From: Pseudomonas helvetica
GTDB taxonomy: Bacteria > Pseudomonadota > Gammaproteobacteria > Pseudomonadales > Pseudomonadaceae
DNA: 64,000 nucleotides
Direction of reading: 5' to 3'
Assembly: GCF_039908645.1 (NCBI RefSeq)
Contig: NZ_CP150917.1
Location: forward strand, 4,847,501-4,911,500
Shown here: piece by piece, positions 9,346 through 17,796 of the stretch
How the letters are laid out: each line of letters starts with the position of its first letter
How positions within the stretch are numbered: position 1 is the first letter of the stretch
Program-made: the position numbers and the translations under genes
The notes under the pieces: generated by a model
What the model was told of the DNA's origin: nothing
Seen by the model: the letters and a program-made list of their open reading frames with translations, nothing else
The model's database searches: none

Positions 9346-10200
9346 CTACCCTCCCATCCGCGCCTGCAAACTCAAATGCGCCCGCTCCCCCGGTGCCAGG
9401 CTCAGGCTATCGGTGCCTCCGCAGGCTGCCTCTACACAGACAAACTCCGAGACCTCATTCCAGCTCACTCCCAGCAGCGGCCGTGACCCGGGATGCCAGA
9501 CCACGGTGTCAGCGCTGTCACCGGTATCGATGCACAACTGGCGCTGCCAGGCGTGGTCCTTGAGCTGTAACTCGCCCTCATGCTGGAACACCCGCTGACA
9601 GCCACCTTCCACCCGCAACTCGCCCTTTTGCTCGCAGAACTCGCGCTTGAGCTGGTCATAACCTTGCGCGCCATCGAGTCCAGACAGCGCTATCTCAGCA
9701 ACGTCGCCAATACGCCAATAGGCGTGCAATGCATGGCTCAACTGGCACGGCAGGCTGTCCTGATGCTCAGTGCTCAGGCGTAAATCCATACGCTCGCCCA
9801 AGTGCGCATGCAGGTCCACCTGCCAGTCACACAACTGCAATTGCCAATGCAGGCGCACGCCGTCGTCATCGGTGCTGCTGTCGATCAGCTTCCAGTCGAT
9901 CAGCCGCGCCCAACCATGGGACGGCCAGGCATTTTCGCTGGGATGACGGCCAAACCACGGCCAGCACACCGGTACCCCACCGCGAATCGCGCCGACCTGC
10001 GGCCACTTCGCCGCGCACCAGAGCCAGGGCTTCTGGCCCGTGGGCTGGAAATGCAGCAACTGCGCGCCCTGACGACTGAACACCGCCTGACACAGCGGAT
10101 GGTCGATCACCAGCACTTCACGCTGCTGATAGCGCTCCCAGGCAAACACCGGGCGCTCGCGCAGGGATTTGAAGAAGCGTTGTAGCGGATGCTCAAGCAT
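9346..10200 (-). CDS. D-hexose-6-phosphate mutarotase (YeaD-like)
   Basis: A 284-residue protein of the aldose-1-epimerase-like YeaD/apospory-associated protein C family. GGVPVCWPWFGRHP, HGWARLIDW and LSHALHAYWRIGD carry the conserved His and aromatic residues of the active site. It is expected to interconvert anomers of glucose-6-phosphate, helping supply Zwf. It is the last gene after oprB on the minus strand, separated by a REPIN, and is a usual neighbour of the Pseudomonas gts-oprB cluster. Confidence 0.85.
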   Translation of the reverse strand: MLEHPLQRFFKSLRERPVFAWERYQQREVLVIDHPLCQAVFSRQGAQLLHFQPTGQKPWLWCAAKWPQVGAIRGGVPVCWPWFGRHPSENAWPSHGWARLIDWKLIDSSTDDDGVRLHWQLQLCDWQVDLHAHLGERMDLRLSTEHQDSLPCQLSHALHAYWRIGDVAEIALSGLDGAQGYDQLKREFCEQKGELRVEGGCQRVFQHEGELQLKDHAWQRQLCIDTGDSADTVVWHPGSRPLLGVSWNEVSEFVCVEAACGGTDSLSLAPGERAHLSLQARMGG

Positions 10201-10260
10201 GTGCCGCGGTCCTGAAAATCATGGATGTACTCATCACCATTGTCACAACAGCGCTTTTTT

Positions 10261-10404
10261 GTGGCGAGGGAGCTTACTCCCGCTGGGCTGCGAAGCGGCC
10301 CCAAAACCAGTCATCGCGCTGCTTCAGCTAAACCACATTTAGCGGATTTACGACTGCTGCGCCCAAGCGCGGACCGGCCGGCGGGAGCAAGCTCCCTCGC
10401 CACA
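10261..10404. repeat. REPIN: GTGGCGAGGGAGCTT ... inverted pair
   Basis: Two inverted GTGGCGAGGGAGC-type arms (10261 and about 10380-10404) flank ~95 bp that includes GAAGCGGCCCC and GACCGGCCGGCGGG. It has the two-REP-in-opposition layout of a REPIN. Related copies are at 20052, 36489, 39730 and inside the 47.3-49.4 kb array. Confidence 0.8.
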
Positions 10405-10428
10405 GAAAACCGTCGTGTGCGCCGCCCC

Positions 10429-10458
10429 AAAAAAAAGCGGACAGCCTTGGCCGTCCGC
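10429..10458 (-). terminator. Rho-independent terminator after oprB
   Basis: Minus strand GCGGACGGCC-AA-GGCTGTCCGC followed by eight T, 39 bp after the oprB stop. Confidence 0.85.
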
Positions 10459-10496
10459 AAAAATGCGCACATGGAGAGGAGCTTATCGCAGCTGCG

Positions 10497-11843
10497 TTAG
10501 AACACCGACTGAATTTTCAAACCGGCGACCAGCGCGTTGTCGACTTCATCAACACCGCCCGGGTGAGTGATGTATTGCAGGTTAGGACGCACCGTCAGCC
10601 AGTTGGTAACGTGGAAACCGTAGTTGATCTCGTAGTTGTACTCGGTGGAACGCAGTGGCGAGAACAGCGGATTGTCGTAGTCGCTGACACCATTGGCGGC
10701 GTTGACCAACTCGGCATTTTTCTTCACGTCATCGTTGACATGGATACGGGCAAAACCGATTCCGACGTCATCTTTTGGACGCGCATCGAATGGGCCCTTG
10801 TACACAAACATCAGCGACTGGTAGTTGTCGACGACGTTAGTGTCCTTGTCGTGGAACGTCGCGTTGGCCGCGACGTTCAGACCGCGAGAAGCATCACCGT
10901 TGTGGGTGGTGAGTTGTTGCTGCGCCACAAACCAGTAGCCGTGCTTGCTGTCGTGGCTACGGAAGGCCTTGCCTGTGGTCGCTGCATCATCGCCATTGTC
11001 GTCTTTACGGACGTCATTGGCGTCGGCAGTGCTCTTGTAGTAACCCACGCGGTATTCGCCCGGCAGGTTGTTGACCTTCGGCGACCAGACCAGTTCGACC
11101 GGCAAGACGGTGCCTTTGGTACCACTGCCACTGAGCTTGAAGCCGTTACCGTGTTCCAGTTGCGATGGGTTCTGGTTGTATGCGCCGATCTGCGCATAGA
11201 ACTCAGGCGTGATGTTGTACTTCACGCGAACCGCCGCCTGCATGACTGGCCAGTTGAACCAGATACCGGTCGCCCAGTTACCCGCCTGGGAACCGCAGAA
11301 CGCCAGGTTCTGGAACTCGCAAGGGAAGGTGTTGAAGTCTTCGCCTTCACCGAAGTAACCGGCTTTGACGTCCAGTTTACCGTCGAGGAACTGGTGCTGG
11401 ACCCACAATTGGGTCAGACGGACCATATGGCCACGGCCGTAGACTTCCTGGGAGGAACTCAAGGTGCCGGCACGCGGGTCGCCGACACGGTCATTGGAAA
11501 TGTTCTGACCGTTACGGTTGGTGAGCTGGATCTTGGCCTGGGTGTTGTCCCAGCCCCACAGTTTTTGCAGGTCCAGCGCCACGCCCAGACCAAACTGGTC
11601 GGCGTAACGTGCGGTCTTGTCGTGGTTGTAGCCGCCATGGAGGTTGGCGCCCACTTCACCGACGTAATCCGCCTTGATGTCGATACCTTGGTCGATCAGC
11701 TTGGTCCGCTCGCCCCCCCAGTCACCCGTCATCCACTTGGAGTCGGCGCTGAATGCATCAGCTGCGTGTACGTTACCGGCCATGGTCAGCACCGCAACAG
11801 CCGACAATTGGCAGATAAGCTGAGCGTTGTTCTTCTTTTTCAT
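10497..11843 (-). CDS. oprB: Carbohydrate-selective outer-membrane porin OprB
   Basis: A 448-residue porin with a Sec signal peptide (MKKKNNAQLICQ... cleaved after NVHA). The mature part starts with the OprB-family GDWGGERTKLIDQGI segment and ends in a beta strand with terminal Phe (LKIQSVF), as in outer-membrane barrels. It lets glucose and related sugars into the periplasm. It follows gtsD by 105 bp, a gap holding a hairpin at 11904-11927. AATAACAA lies 20 bases before the start, suggesting Crc/Hfq control, which is known for this gene in P. putida. Confidence 0.94.
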   Translation of the reverse strand: MKKKNNAQLICQLSAVAVLTMAGNVHAADAFSADSKWMTGDWGGERTKLIDQGIDIKADYVGEVGANLHGGYNHDKTARYADQFGLGVALDLQKLWGWDNTQAKIQLTNRNGQNISNDRVGDPRAGTLSSSQEVYGRGHMVRLTQLWVQHQFLDGKLDVKAGYFGEGEDFNTFPCEFQNLAFCGSQAGNWATGIWFNWPVMQAAVRVKYNITPEFYAQIGAYNQNPSQLEHGNGFKLSGSGTKGTVLPVELVWSPKVNNLPGEYRVGYYKSTADANDVRKDDNGDDAATTGKAFRSHDSKHGYWFVAQQQLTTHNGDASRGLNVAANATFHDKDTNVVDNYQSLMFVYKGPFDARPKDDVGIGFARIHVNDDVKKNAELVNAANGVSDYDNPLFSPLRSTEYNYEINYGFHVTNWLTVRPNLQYITHPGGVDEVDNALVAGLKIQSVF

Positions 11844-11862
11844 CCCTACATCCTCGTCTTTA

Positions 11863-11870
11863 TTGTTATT
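11863..11870 (-). promoter_or_regulatory. AATAACAA motif before oprB start (Crc/Hfq-type)
   Basis: Minus strand AATAACAA followed by TAAAGACGAGG and the oprB ATG. It matches AANAANAA and adjoins the ribosome-binding region. Confidence 0.5.
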
Positions 11871-11903
11871 AACTGTTTTTATCTAACGCGGTTTACAGCG
11901 GTT

Positions 11904-11927
11904 GCGACGGATGTCCCCATCCGCCGC
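11904..11927 (-). other. Hairpin between gtsD and oprB
   Basis: GCGGCGGAT - loop - ATCCGTCGC on the minus strand, with no T-run. It may protect the gtsABCD transcript end or let gts and oprB levels differ; inferred only. Confidence 0.45.
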
Positions 11928-11948
11928 GAATCCCCCACAACTTGATCT

Positions 11949-13109
11949 TCAGCGCCCTTTGAACTGAGCGACGTTGTCGCTGTGAGTCCCGGTTTTCGCT
12001 TGACCGGCCGTCCCCAGGCGTTCGCCCGTCTTGGCATCGAACAGCAGCACTTTCGATGGGTCGAATTGCAAGGTCAGGGTCTCGCCCACGGCCGGCGCAA
12101 CATCCGGCGCCAGACGGCAGCAGACTTTGGTTTCGTTCAAATTGACGAACACCAACGTATCGGGACCGGTCGGCTCGGTAACCTGGACTTCGGCGCGAAT
12201 GGTCGGCAAACCATTGGCCTCGCCGTTCGCCAAGACAATTTGCTCCGGGCGCATGCCGAGGATCACTTCGCGGTCCTCAAGACCGGCGTCCTGCATGCCC
12301 AGCGGCAGCTCGCAACGCGCCTGGCCGCTATCGAGCAACGCCAACAGACGGCCGTCCTTGCGCTGCAAACGCAGTGGGATGAAGTTCATTGGGGGCGAGC
12401 CGATGAAGCTGGCAACGAAGAGGTTGGCCGGATCGTTGTAGATCTGCTTCGGCGTGCCGAACTGCTGGATGATCCCGTCCTTCATCACCGCCACTTTGTC
12501 GCCCAGAGTCATGGCTTCGATCTGGTCGTGAGTCACGTAGACCGTGGTGGTTTTCAGGCGTTGGTGCATCAGTTTCATTTCGGTGCGCATCTCGACCCGC
12601 AGCTTGGCGTCGAGGTTGGACAACGGTTCGTCGAACAGATAAATCTTCGGCCGCCGCGCCAGCGCACGGCCCATGGCCACGCGCTGTTGCTGACCACCAG
12701 AGAGCTGGCCGGGCTTGCGGCTGAGCAGGTGTTCGATTTGCAGCAGCTTGGCGACCCGCGCCACTTCTTCGTCGATTTCAGCCGCCGGCATTTTGCGGAT
12801 CTTCAGGCCGAAGGCGATGTTGTCGCGCACGCTCATGGTCGGGTACAGCGCGTAGGACTGGAACACCATGGCGATGTCGCGATCCTTGGGGCTCATGCCG
12901 CTGATGTCAGCGTCATCCACCAGAATCGCCCCGCCACTGATGTTTTCAAGGCCGGCGATGCAGTTCATCAAGGTCGACTTGCCGCAACCGGACGGGCCGA
13001 CGAGGATCAGGAATTCACCGTCATCGATCTTCAGTTCGATGTTTTTCAGGGTGTCCGGCAAGCCGCTGCCGTAGGTTTTGTTGACGTTGCGTAATTCGAG
13101 AGTTGCCAT
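11949..13109 (-). CDS. gtsD: Glucose ABC transporter ATP-binding protein
   Basis: A 386-residue MalK/UgpC-type ATPase. Walker A is GPSGCGKST, the signature LSGGQQQR and Walker B IYLFDEPLSNLDA. A C-terminal OB-type regulatory domain (about residues 240-370) is present. It powers import through GtsB/GtsC. It starts three bases after gtsC. Substrate assignment rests on the gtsABCD-oprB context within the glucose island. Confidence 0.92.
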   Translation of the reverse strand: MATLELRNVNKTYGSGLPDTLKNIELKIDDGEFLILVGPSGCGKSTLMNCIAGLENISGGAILVDDADISGMSPKDRDIAMVFQSYALYPTMSVRDNIAFGLKIRKMPAAEIDEEVARVAKLLQIEHLLSRKPGQLSGGQQQRVAMGRALARRPKIYLFDEPLSNLDAKLRVEMRTEMKLMHQRLKTTTVYVTHDQIEAMTLGDKVAVMKDGIIQQFGTPKQIYNDPANLFVASFIGSPPMNFIPLRLQRKDGRLLALLDSGQARCELPLGMQDAGLEDREVILGMRPEQIVLANGEANGLPTIRAEVQVTEPTGPDTLVFVNLNETKVCCRLAPDVAPAVGETLTLQFDPSKVLLFDAKTGERLGTAGQAKTGTHSDNVAQFKGR

Positions 13110-13112
13110 GTT

Positions 13113-13958
13113 CTACCCCTTGACCGCGCCGGACGTCAGCCCACGCAGGAAATACTTGCCAGCGAATATGTAGACCAGCAGTGTCGGCAGCCCGGCGATC
13201 ATCGCCGCCGCCATATCAACGTTGTATTCCTTGACCCCGGTGCTGGTGTTGACCAGGTTGTTCAGGGCCACGGTGATTGGCTGGGCATCGCCACTGGCGA
13301 AGACCACACCGAACAGGAAGTCATTCCAGATTTGGGTGAACTGCCAGATCAGGCAGACCATCACGATCGGAATCGACATCGGCAGCAGGATCTTCCCGAA
13401 GATCGTGAAGAAGCCCGCACCATCCAGCCGCGCCGCCTTGACCAGCGCATCCGGAATGCTCACGTAGTAGTTACGGAAGAACAGCGTGGTGAACGCCAGC
13501 CCGTAGACGATGTGCACCAGCACCAGCCCTGTGGTGGTGTTGGCCAGGCCGAGTTTGCCGACGGTGAACGAGGCTGGCAGCAGCACGGTCTGGAACGGCA
13601 GGAAGCAGCCGAACAACAGCAGGCCGAAGAACAACTGCGAACCACGGAAGCGCCACATCGACAGCACGTAGCCGTTCATTGCACCGATGAAGGTCGAGAT
13701 CAGCACCGCCGGCACGGTAATTTTCACCGAGTTCCAGAAGTAGCCACCTACCACGTCCCAAGCCTTGATCCAGCCAATGCCATCAATCACTTGCGGCCAG
13801 CTCAAGAGGTTGCCGGTGCGGATGTCTTCCGGGGATTTGAAGCTGGTCAGCAACATCACCACCAGCGGAATCAGATACACCGCAGCGGCCAGCAACAAGG
13901 TCGCGTAGATCGCAATGCGGCTAAAGCTCAAGGCTGGTTTGCCAAGTTGATTACTCAT
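13113..13958 (-). CDS. gtsC: Glucose ABC transporter permease (MalG type)
   Basis: A 281-residue inner-membrane permease with about six hydrophobic segments. The EAA-type cytoplasmic loop is near DALVKAARLDGAGFFTIFGKILLP, which couples to the ATPase. It begins within the last 8 bp of gtsB and is followed three bases later by gtsD. Confidence 0.92.
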   Translation of the reverse strand: MSNQLGKPALSFSRIAIYATLLLAAAVYLIPLVVMLLTSFKSPEDIRTGNLLSWPQVIDGIGWIKAWDVVGGYFWNSVKITVPAVLISTFIGAMNGYVLSMWRFRGSQLFFGLLLFGCFLPFQTVLLPASFTVGKLGLANTTTGLVLVHIVYGLAFTTLFFRNYYVSIPDALVKAARLDGAGFFTIFGKILLPMSIPIVMVCLIWQFTQIWNDFLFGVVFASGDAQPITVALNNLVNTSTGVKEYNVDMAAAMIAGLPTLLVYIFAGKYFLRGLTSGAVKG

Positions 13959-14859
13959 GGCGTTTGCCTCGCAGTTCGGAGTACAGGTACGGCACCAGAA
14001 TCGCCAGGATCGCGCCGAGCATCATCATCGCGCTCGCCGAACCGATGCCCATCTGGCCACGGCTGAAGGTGAAGGAATACATGAACATTGCCGGCAAGTC
14101 GGAGGAATAACCCGGACCGCCCGCGGTCATCGCCGCCACCAGGTCGAAGCTCTTGATCGCGATGTGCGCGAGGATCATGAAGGCGCTGAAAAACACCGGA
14201 CGCAGGCTTGGCAGGACGATCTTCAAATAGATGGTCGGCAGGCTCGCACCGTCGACTTGAGCGGCACGGATGATCGACTGATCGACACCGCGCAGGCCGG
14301 CCAAAAACATCGCCATCACAAACCCGGAGGCTTGCCATACGGCAGCGATCACCAGGCAGTAAACCACGCGATCCTGATCCACCAGCCAGTCCAGGCGAAA
14401 GCCTTCCCAGCCCCAGTCACGCAGCATCTTGTCCAGGCCCAGGCCTGGGTTGAGCAGCCATTTCCAGGCAGTACCGGTGACGATCATCGACAGCGCCATC
14501 GGGTACAGGTAGATGGTGCGGATGAAGCCTTCCTTGCGAATGCGCTGATCGAGCAGCACCGCCAGAAACACCCCGAGCACCAGGCTGATACCGATGAACA
14601 TGCCGCCGAAGACCGCGAGGTTCTTGCTCGCGACCCACCAGCGGTCGTTCTCCATCAACCGGACGTATTGCTGCAGGCCGACCCACTTGTAGCTCGGCAT
14701 GAAGCTGGAGTTGGTGAAGGACAAAACGAATGTCCAGATGATGTAACCGTAAAAGCCAACCAGGACGATCAGCATACTCGGCGCCAAAACCAGTTTGGGA
14801 AGCCAGCGCTGCAGTGCGTCGAACGGTGAGGCTTTGCTGAAAACCGCCACAGAGCTCAT
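13951..14859 (-). CDS. gtsB: Glucose ABC transporter permease (MalF type)
   Basis: A 302-residue binding-protein-dependent permease with six predicted membrane spans. The coupling loop lies near SIIRAAQVDGASLPTIYLKIVLP. It partners with GtsC and overlaps it by 8 bp. A 122-bp gap separates it from gtsA, which may allow a higher binding-protein level. Confidence 0.92.
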   Translation of the reverse strand: MSSVAVFSKASPFDALQRWLPKLVLAPSMLIVLVGFYGYIIWTFVLSFTNSSFMPSYKWVGLQQYVRLMENDRWWVASKNLAVFGGMFIGISLVLGVFLAVLLDQRIRKEGFIRTIYLYPMALSMIVTGTAWKWLLNPGLGLDKMLRDWGWEGFRLDWLVDQDRVVYCLVIAAVWQASGFVMAMFLAGLRGVDQSIIRAAQVDGASLPTIYLKIVLPSLRPVFFSAFMILAHIAIKSFDLVAAMTAGGPGYSSDLPAMFMYSFTFSRGQMGIGSASAMMMLGAILAILVPYLYSELRGKRHE

Positions 14860-14981
14860 CGGGATAATCCAGTTGAAGAAGTGAAATCCGGACCGAGCGC
14901 CCCCACAACACGAGCCATGGCCCGTGCAGGGAGACGAAGATCTGGGGTTGGCCGCAGGTCGGGCCCGCGGCGGTCCTGGTG

Positions 14982-16289
14982 TTACTGGGCGGCTTTGATG
15001 GCCGATGCCAGTTGGGCGCTGGCCTTGGCCGGGTCAGCGCTCTTGTCGTTCATGAAGTTGGTCACCACATCGAAGATCGCGCCTTGCACAGCCAGGGAAG
15101 TGGCCATGTTGTGCGCCATGCTCGGTTGCAGGCCGCCGGTCTTCTCGTCAGCCAGGAAGTCCTTGGCCGACGCCTGGGCGCAGGAGTCGAAGCCCGACGC
15201 GCTCATGTCATTGAGCATGTCGGTGCGCACCGGGATCGAACCTTTGTTGATGCTGAAGACCTTCTGGAAGTCTTTACCCAGCGCGACCTTGGCCAGGTCT
15301 TGCTGAGCGGCGATATCGCCGGTGCGATCAGCCTTGAGCTTGAACACCGCCAGAGAGTCGATGTTGTAGGTGAAGGCTTTTTCAGTGCCAGGGAACGGCA
15401 CGCACTGATAGTCCTTGCCCGCTACCTTGTGGGCGGCGGTCCATTCGCTCTTGGCCCAGTCACCCATCATCTGCATGCCGGCCTTGCCGTTGATCACGTC
15501 GGCGGCAGCGATGTTCCAGTCACGGCCCGCGCGGTTGGGGTCCATGTAGCCGGTGAGTTTTTTCAGCTCGGTGAAGGACTTGACCATTTCCGGGCCGGAC
15601 AGGGTTTTCTGGTCCAGATCGACCAGGGCTTTCTTGTAGCCCTCAGGGCCCATGACCGAGAGCACCACGTCTTCAAACACGGTGCTGTCCTGCCAAGGCT
15701 GACCACCGTGGGCCAGGGCAATGAAGCCCGCAGCTTTCAGTTTGTCGCCAGCGGCATAGAACTCTTCGAGGGTGGTCGGGGCTTTGTCGATACCGGCTTT
15801 CTTGAAGACCGCCGGGTTGATCCACAGCCAGTTGACGCGGTGAATGTTCACCGGAACGGCGACGTAATCGCCTTCGTATTTGACGGTATCGGAGACTTTC
15901 TTCGAGAGCAGGCCGTCCCAGTTTTCAGCTTTGGAAACGCCTTTCAGCGCATCGGTGCTGAGCAGGCCAGTGCTGCCCCACTCCTGGATATCCGGACCTT
16001 TGATTTGCGCAACGCCTGGCGGATTACCCGCTACGGCGCGGCTTTTGAGTACGGTCATGGCCGTAGCGCCACCACCGCCGGCGACTGCACCGTCCTTCCA
16101 GGTGAAGCCGTCTTTTTCGACTTGAGCCTTGAGGACATCGACCGCTGCTTTTTCACCACCCGAAGTCCACCAGTGCACGACTTCCACGGAACCTTTGGAA
16201 TCGGCGGCAAGGGCGCTGAGAGGAAATGCAGTCAGGGGAAACAGCGTGGCAAGAGAAACGACAGTGGCGAGGCGAGAAATCGCATTCAT
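14982..16289 (-). CDS. gtsA: Periplasmic glucose-binding protein of the Gts ABC transporter
   Basis: A 435-residue extracellular solute-binding protein, family 1. The signal peptide is [17 protein letters not shown]..., cleaved after ALA. Typical segments are [18 protein letters not shown] near the mature N-terminus and [16 protein letters not shown] in the middle. It delivers glucose (and probably related hexoses) to GtsBC. AAAGG precedes the ATG, and AACAACAA lies directly upstream of it, a known style of Crc/Hfq target. Confidence 0.93.
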   Translation of the reverse strand: MNAISRLATVVSLATLFPLTAFPLSALAADSKGSVEVVHWWTSGGEKAAVDVLKAQVEKDGFTWKDGAVAGGGGATAMTVLKSRAVAGNPPGVAQIKGPDIQEWGSTGLLSTDALKGVSKAENWDGLLSKKVSDTVKYEGDYVAVPVNIHRVNWLWINPAVFKKAGIDKAPTTLEEFYAAGDKLKAAGFIALAHGGQPWQDSTVFEDVVLSVMGPEGYKKALVDLDQKTLSGPEMVKSFTELKKLTGYMDPNRAGRDWNIAAADVINGKAGMQMMGDWAKSEWTAAHKVAGKDYQCVPFPGTEKAFTYNIDSLAVFKLKADRTGDIAAQQDLAKVALGKDFQKVFSINKGSIPVRTDMLNDMSASGFDSCAQASAKDFLADEKTGGLQPSMAHNMATSLAVQGAIFDVVTNFMNDKSADPAKASAQLASAIKAAQ

Positions 16290-16304
16290 CTAGCAGTACC
16301 TTTC

Positions 16305-16312
16305 TTGTTGTT
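16305..16312 (-). promoter_or_regulatory. AACAACAA motif before gtsA start (Crc/Hfq-type)
   Basis: Minus strand AACAACAA immediately before GAAAGGTA, the Shine-Dalgarno of gtsA. A perfect AANAANAA match placed to block initiation. Confidence 0.6.
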
Positions 16313-16406
16313 ATGCATGCAAGTCTGGTGCTTGCGCTGCAAATGAGTTTAAACAGCGTAGATCGCTTGGCAGGTAACGAAGCGACGGCAAAATGTCACC
16401 GCATGG

Positions 16407-17666
16407 TTACATAAGTACCGAGACAGAGCCTTGAGCCAATGCACTGGCCATGCTCGGCGCCAGCGGCAAGCGTGGAATCAACACCGCTTGCCAGGCGTGA
16501 TAAAGATCTGGTTTGCCACCCCAGATCTCGGCGCTCGGACGGTTTTGCGGGTCGAGTTCGTGGTGCCAGCTGCCGTGAATCCGGTCGATCAAGTTGCGGT
16601 CGCTGAACTCCCAGAAACGCCGGTACCAGGTTTCGTATTGCGCCTCACCGGTACGCTTGAGCAAGGCACTGGCGGCGGCACTGGCTTCGCAGTGAACCCA
16701 GTGCAAACGCTGGCGCACGACCGGGCGATTGTCCCAGTCGAGGGTGTAGACAATGCCTGGCGCGCCATCGACGTCCCATCCGTGAAGGCAGTTGTTGGCG
16801 AAGAGTTGTTGCGCGTCGCTCACCAGCCAACCGGGGGTTAACATCCCGGCCTGCCCGCGTGCAGCCTCCAGGTGCAACAGCAGTCGTGACCATTCGAAAC
16901 CATGGCCCGGCGTGGTGCCGTACGGTCGGAAGTGGTCAGCCGGATTGGCCTGGTTGTAGTCGCGCAACGGTTGCCAATCGCGATCAAAATGCTCGACCAC
17001 CAAATGGTCGTTGGACGCTGCGTGCCGGTGAATCACCCGTTCGACAATCCGCAGGGCGCGGTTCAGCCAACGGCTGTCCTGCGTGACATCGGCCAGCGCG
17101 AGAAAGGCTTCGGTGGCGTGCATGTTGCTGTTGGCACCGCGATAGGGTTCCTCTTCGCTCCAGTCGCGATTAAAGGATTCGCGCATCGCGCCCTCCTCTT
17201 CGCTCCAGAAATGCTGCTCGATAATCGCGATGGCATCGTTGAGCAACGCCTCTGCACCGGGCCTTTGGGCAATCACCGCAGAACTCGCCGCGAGTGCCAC
17301 GAAAGCATGCAGATAAGCGGCCTTGCCGGTATCGCCATCACGGTGATCGGGGGCCGCAAACCAGCCACCGAATTCGGCGTCACGCAGCGGGCCATTGAGG
17401 GCATTGATGCCGTGATCCACCAGCTCGGCAAACCCCGGTAAGCCTTGGATGTGGGCCATGGCGAAGCTGTGGGTCATGCGGGCGGTGTTCATGGTGTGGG
17501 CCTGGGCGTCAGCCGATAATTGGCCGTGTTCGTCCAGGTTGCCGAAGCCTTCGGACAGCTTCGAGGCCTTGGCGAAAGCCAGCAGGCGCAAGCCTTCATC
17601 GGCCAGCCATTGCTGATGGGCAGGTGCGTTCAGCCAACTGCTGAAAGCAGGAGGGGCGGTGTTCAT
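16407..17666 (-). CDS. AGE-family epimerase/isomerase (mannose isomerase-like)
   Basis: A 419-residue (alpha/alpha)6-barrel enzyme of the N-acylglucosamine 2-epimerase family. The conserved histidine motifs are GTTPGHGFEWSRLL, WVHCEASAAA and GSWHHELD; the spacing resembles bacterial mannose isomerase (YihS-like) more than renin-binding proteins. It may convert mannose to fructose. It lies upstream of gtsA on the same strand with 117 bp between, so sugar import and isomerisation may be linked. AACAACAA lies 12 bases before the start. Confidence 0.83.
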   Translation of the reverse strand: MNTAPPAFSSWLNAPAHQQWLADEGLRLLAFAKASKLSEGFGNLDEHGQLSADAQAHTMNTARMTHSFAMAHIQGLPGFAELVDHGINALNGPLRDAEFGGWFAAPDHRDGDTGKAAYLHAFVALAASSAVIAQRPGAEALLNDAIAIIEQHFWSEEEGAMRESFNRDWSEEEPYRGANSNMHATEAFLALADVTQDSRWLNRALRIVERVIHRHAASNDHLVVEHFDRDWQPLRDYNQANPADHFRPYGTTPGHGFEWSRLLLHLEAARGQAGMLTPGWLVSDAQQLFANNCLHGWDVDGAPGIVYTLDWDNRPVVRQRLHWVHCEASAAASALLKRTGEAQYETWYRRFWEFSDRNLIDRIHGSWHHELDPQNRPSAEIWGGKPDLYHAWQAVLIPRLPLAPSMASALAQGSVSVLM

Positions 17667-17678
17667 GGGATGCCTTTT

Positions 17679-17686
17679 TTGTTGTT
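17679..17686 (-). promoter_or_regulatory. AACAACAA motif before the AGE-family gene (Crc/Hfq-type)
   Basis: Minus strand AACAACAA then AAAAGGCATCCC and the ATG. Same motif and place as at gtsA. Confidence 0.55.
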
Positions 17687-17766
17687 ATGACTGAGGGGAG
17701 TCTAAACAACGGGCGGTGGCGGGCAGGTAACGAAGGGGGCCGGGTATGTCACTGACTTGTGACATT

Positions 17767-17795
17767 GATCGTTCCCACGCAGAGTGGGAACGATC
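17767..17795. repeat. REP-like palindrome GATCGTTCCCAC
   Basis: GATCGTTCCCAC - GCAGA - GTGGGAACGATC, one base from the gltS stop codon. A perfect inverted repeat of the same class as 2072-2101; it probably ends the edd-glk-gltR-gltS transcript. Confidence 0.75.
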
Positions 17796-17796
17796 A

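Noticed and set aside
10563..11945. 460-codon plus-strand frame over oprB
   Set aside because: Antisense shadow; OprB with signal peptide and terminal Phe is the real gene.
14979..16346. 455-codon plus-strand frame over gtsA
   Set aside because: Antisense shadow of a clear solute-binding protein.
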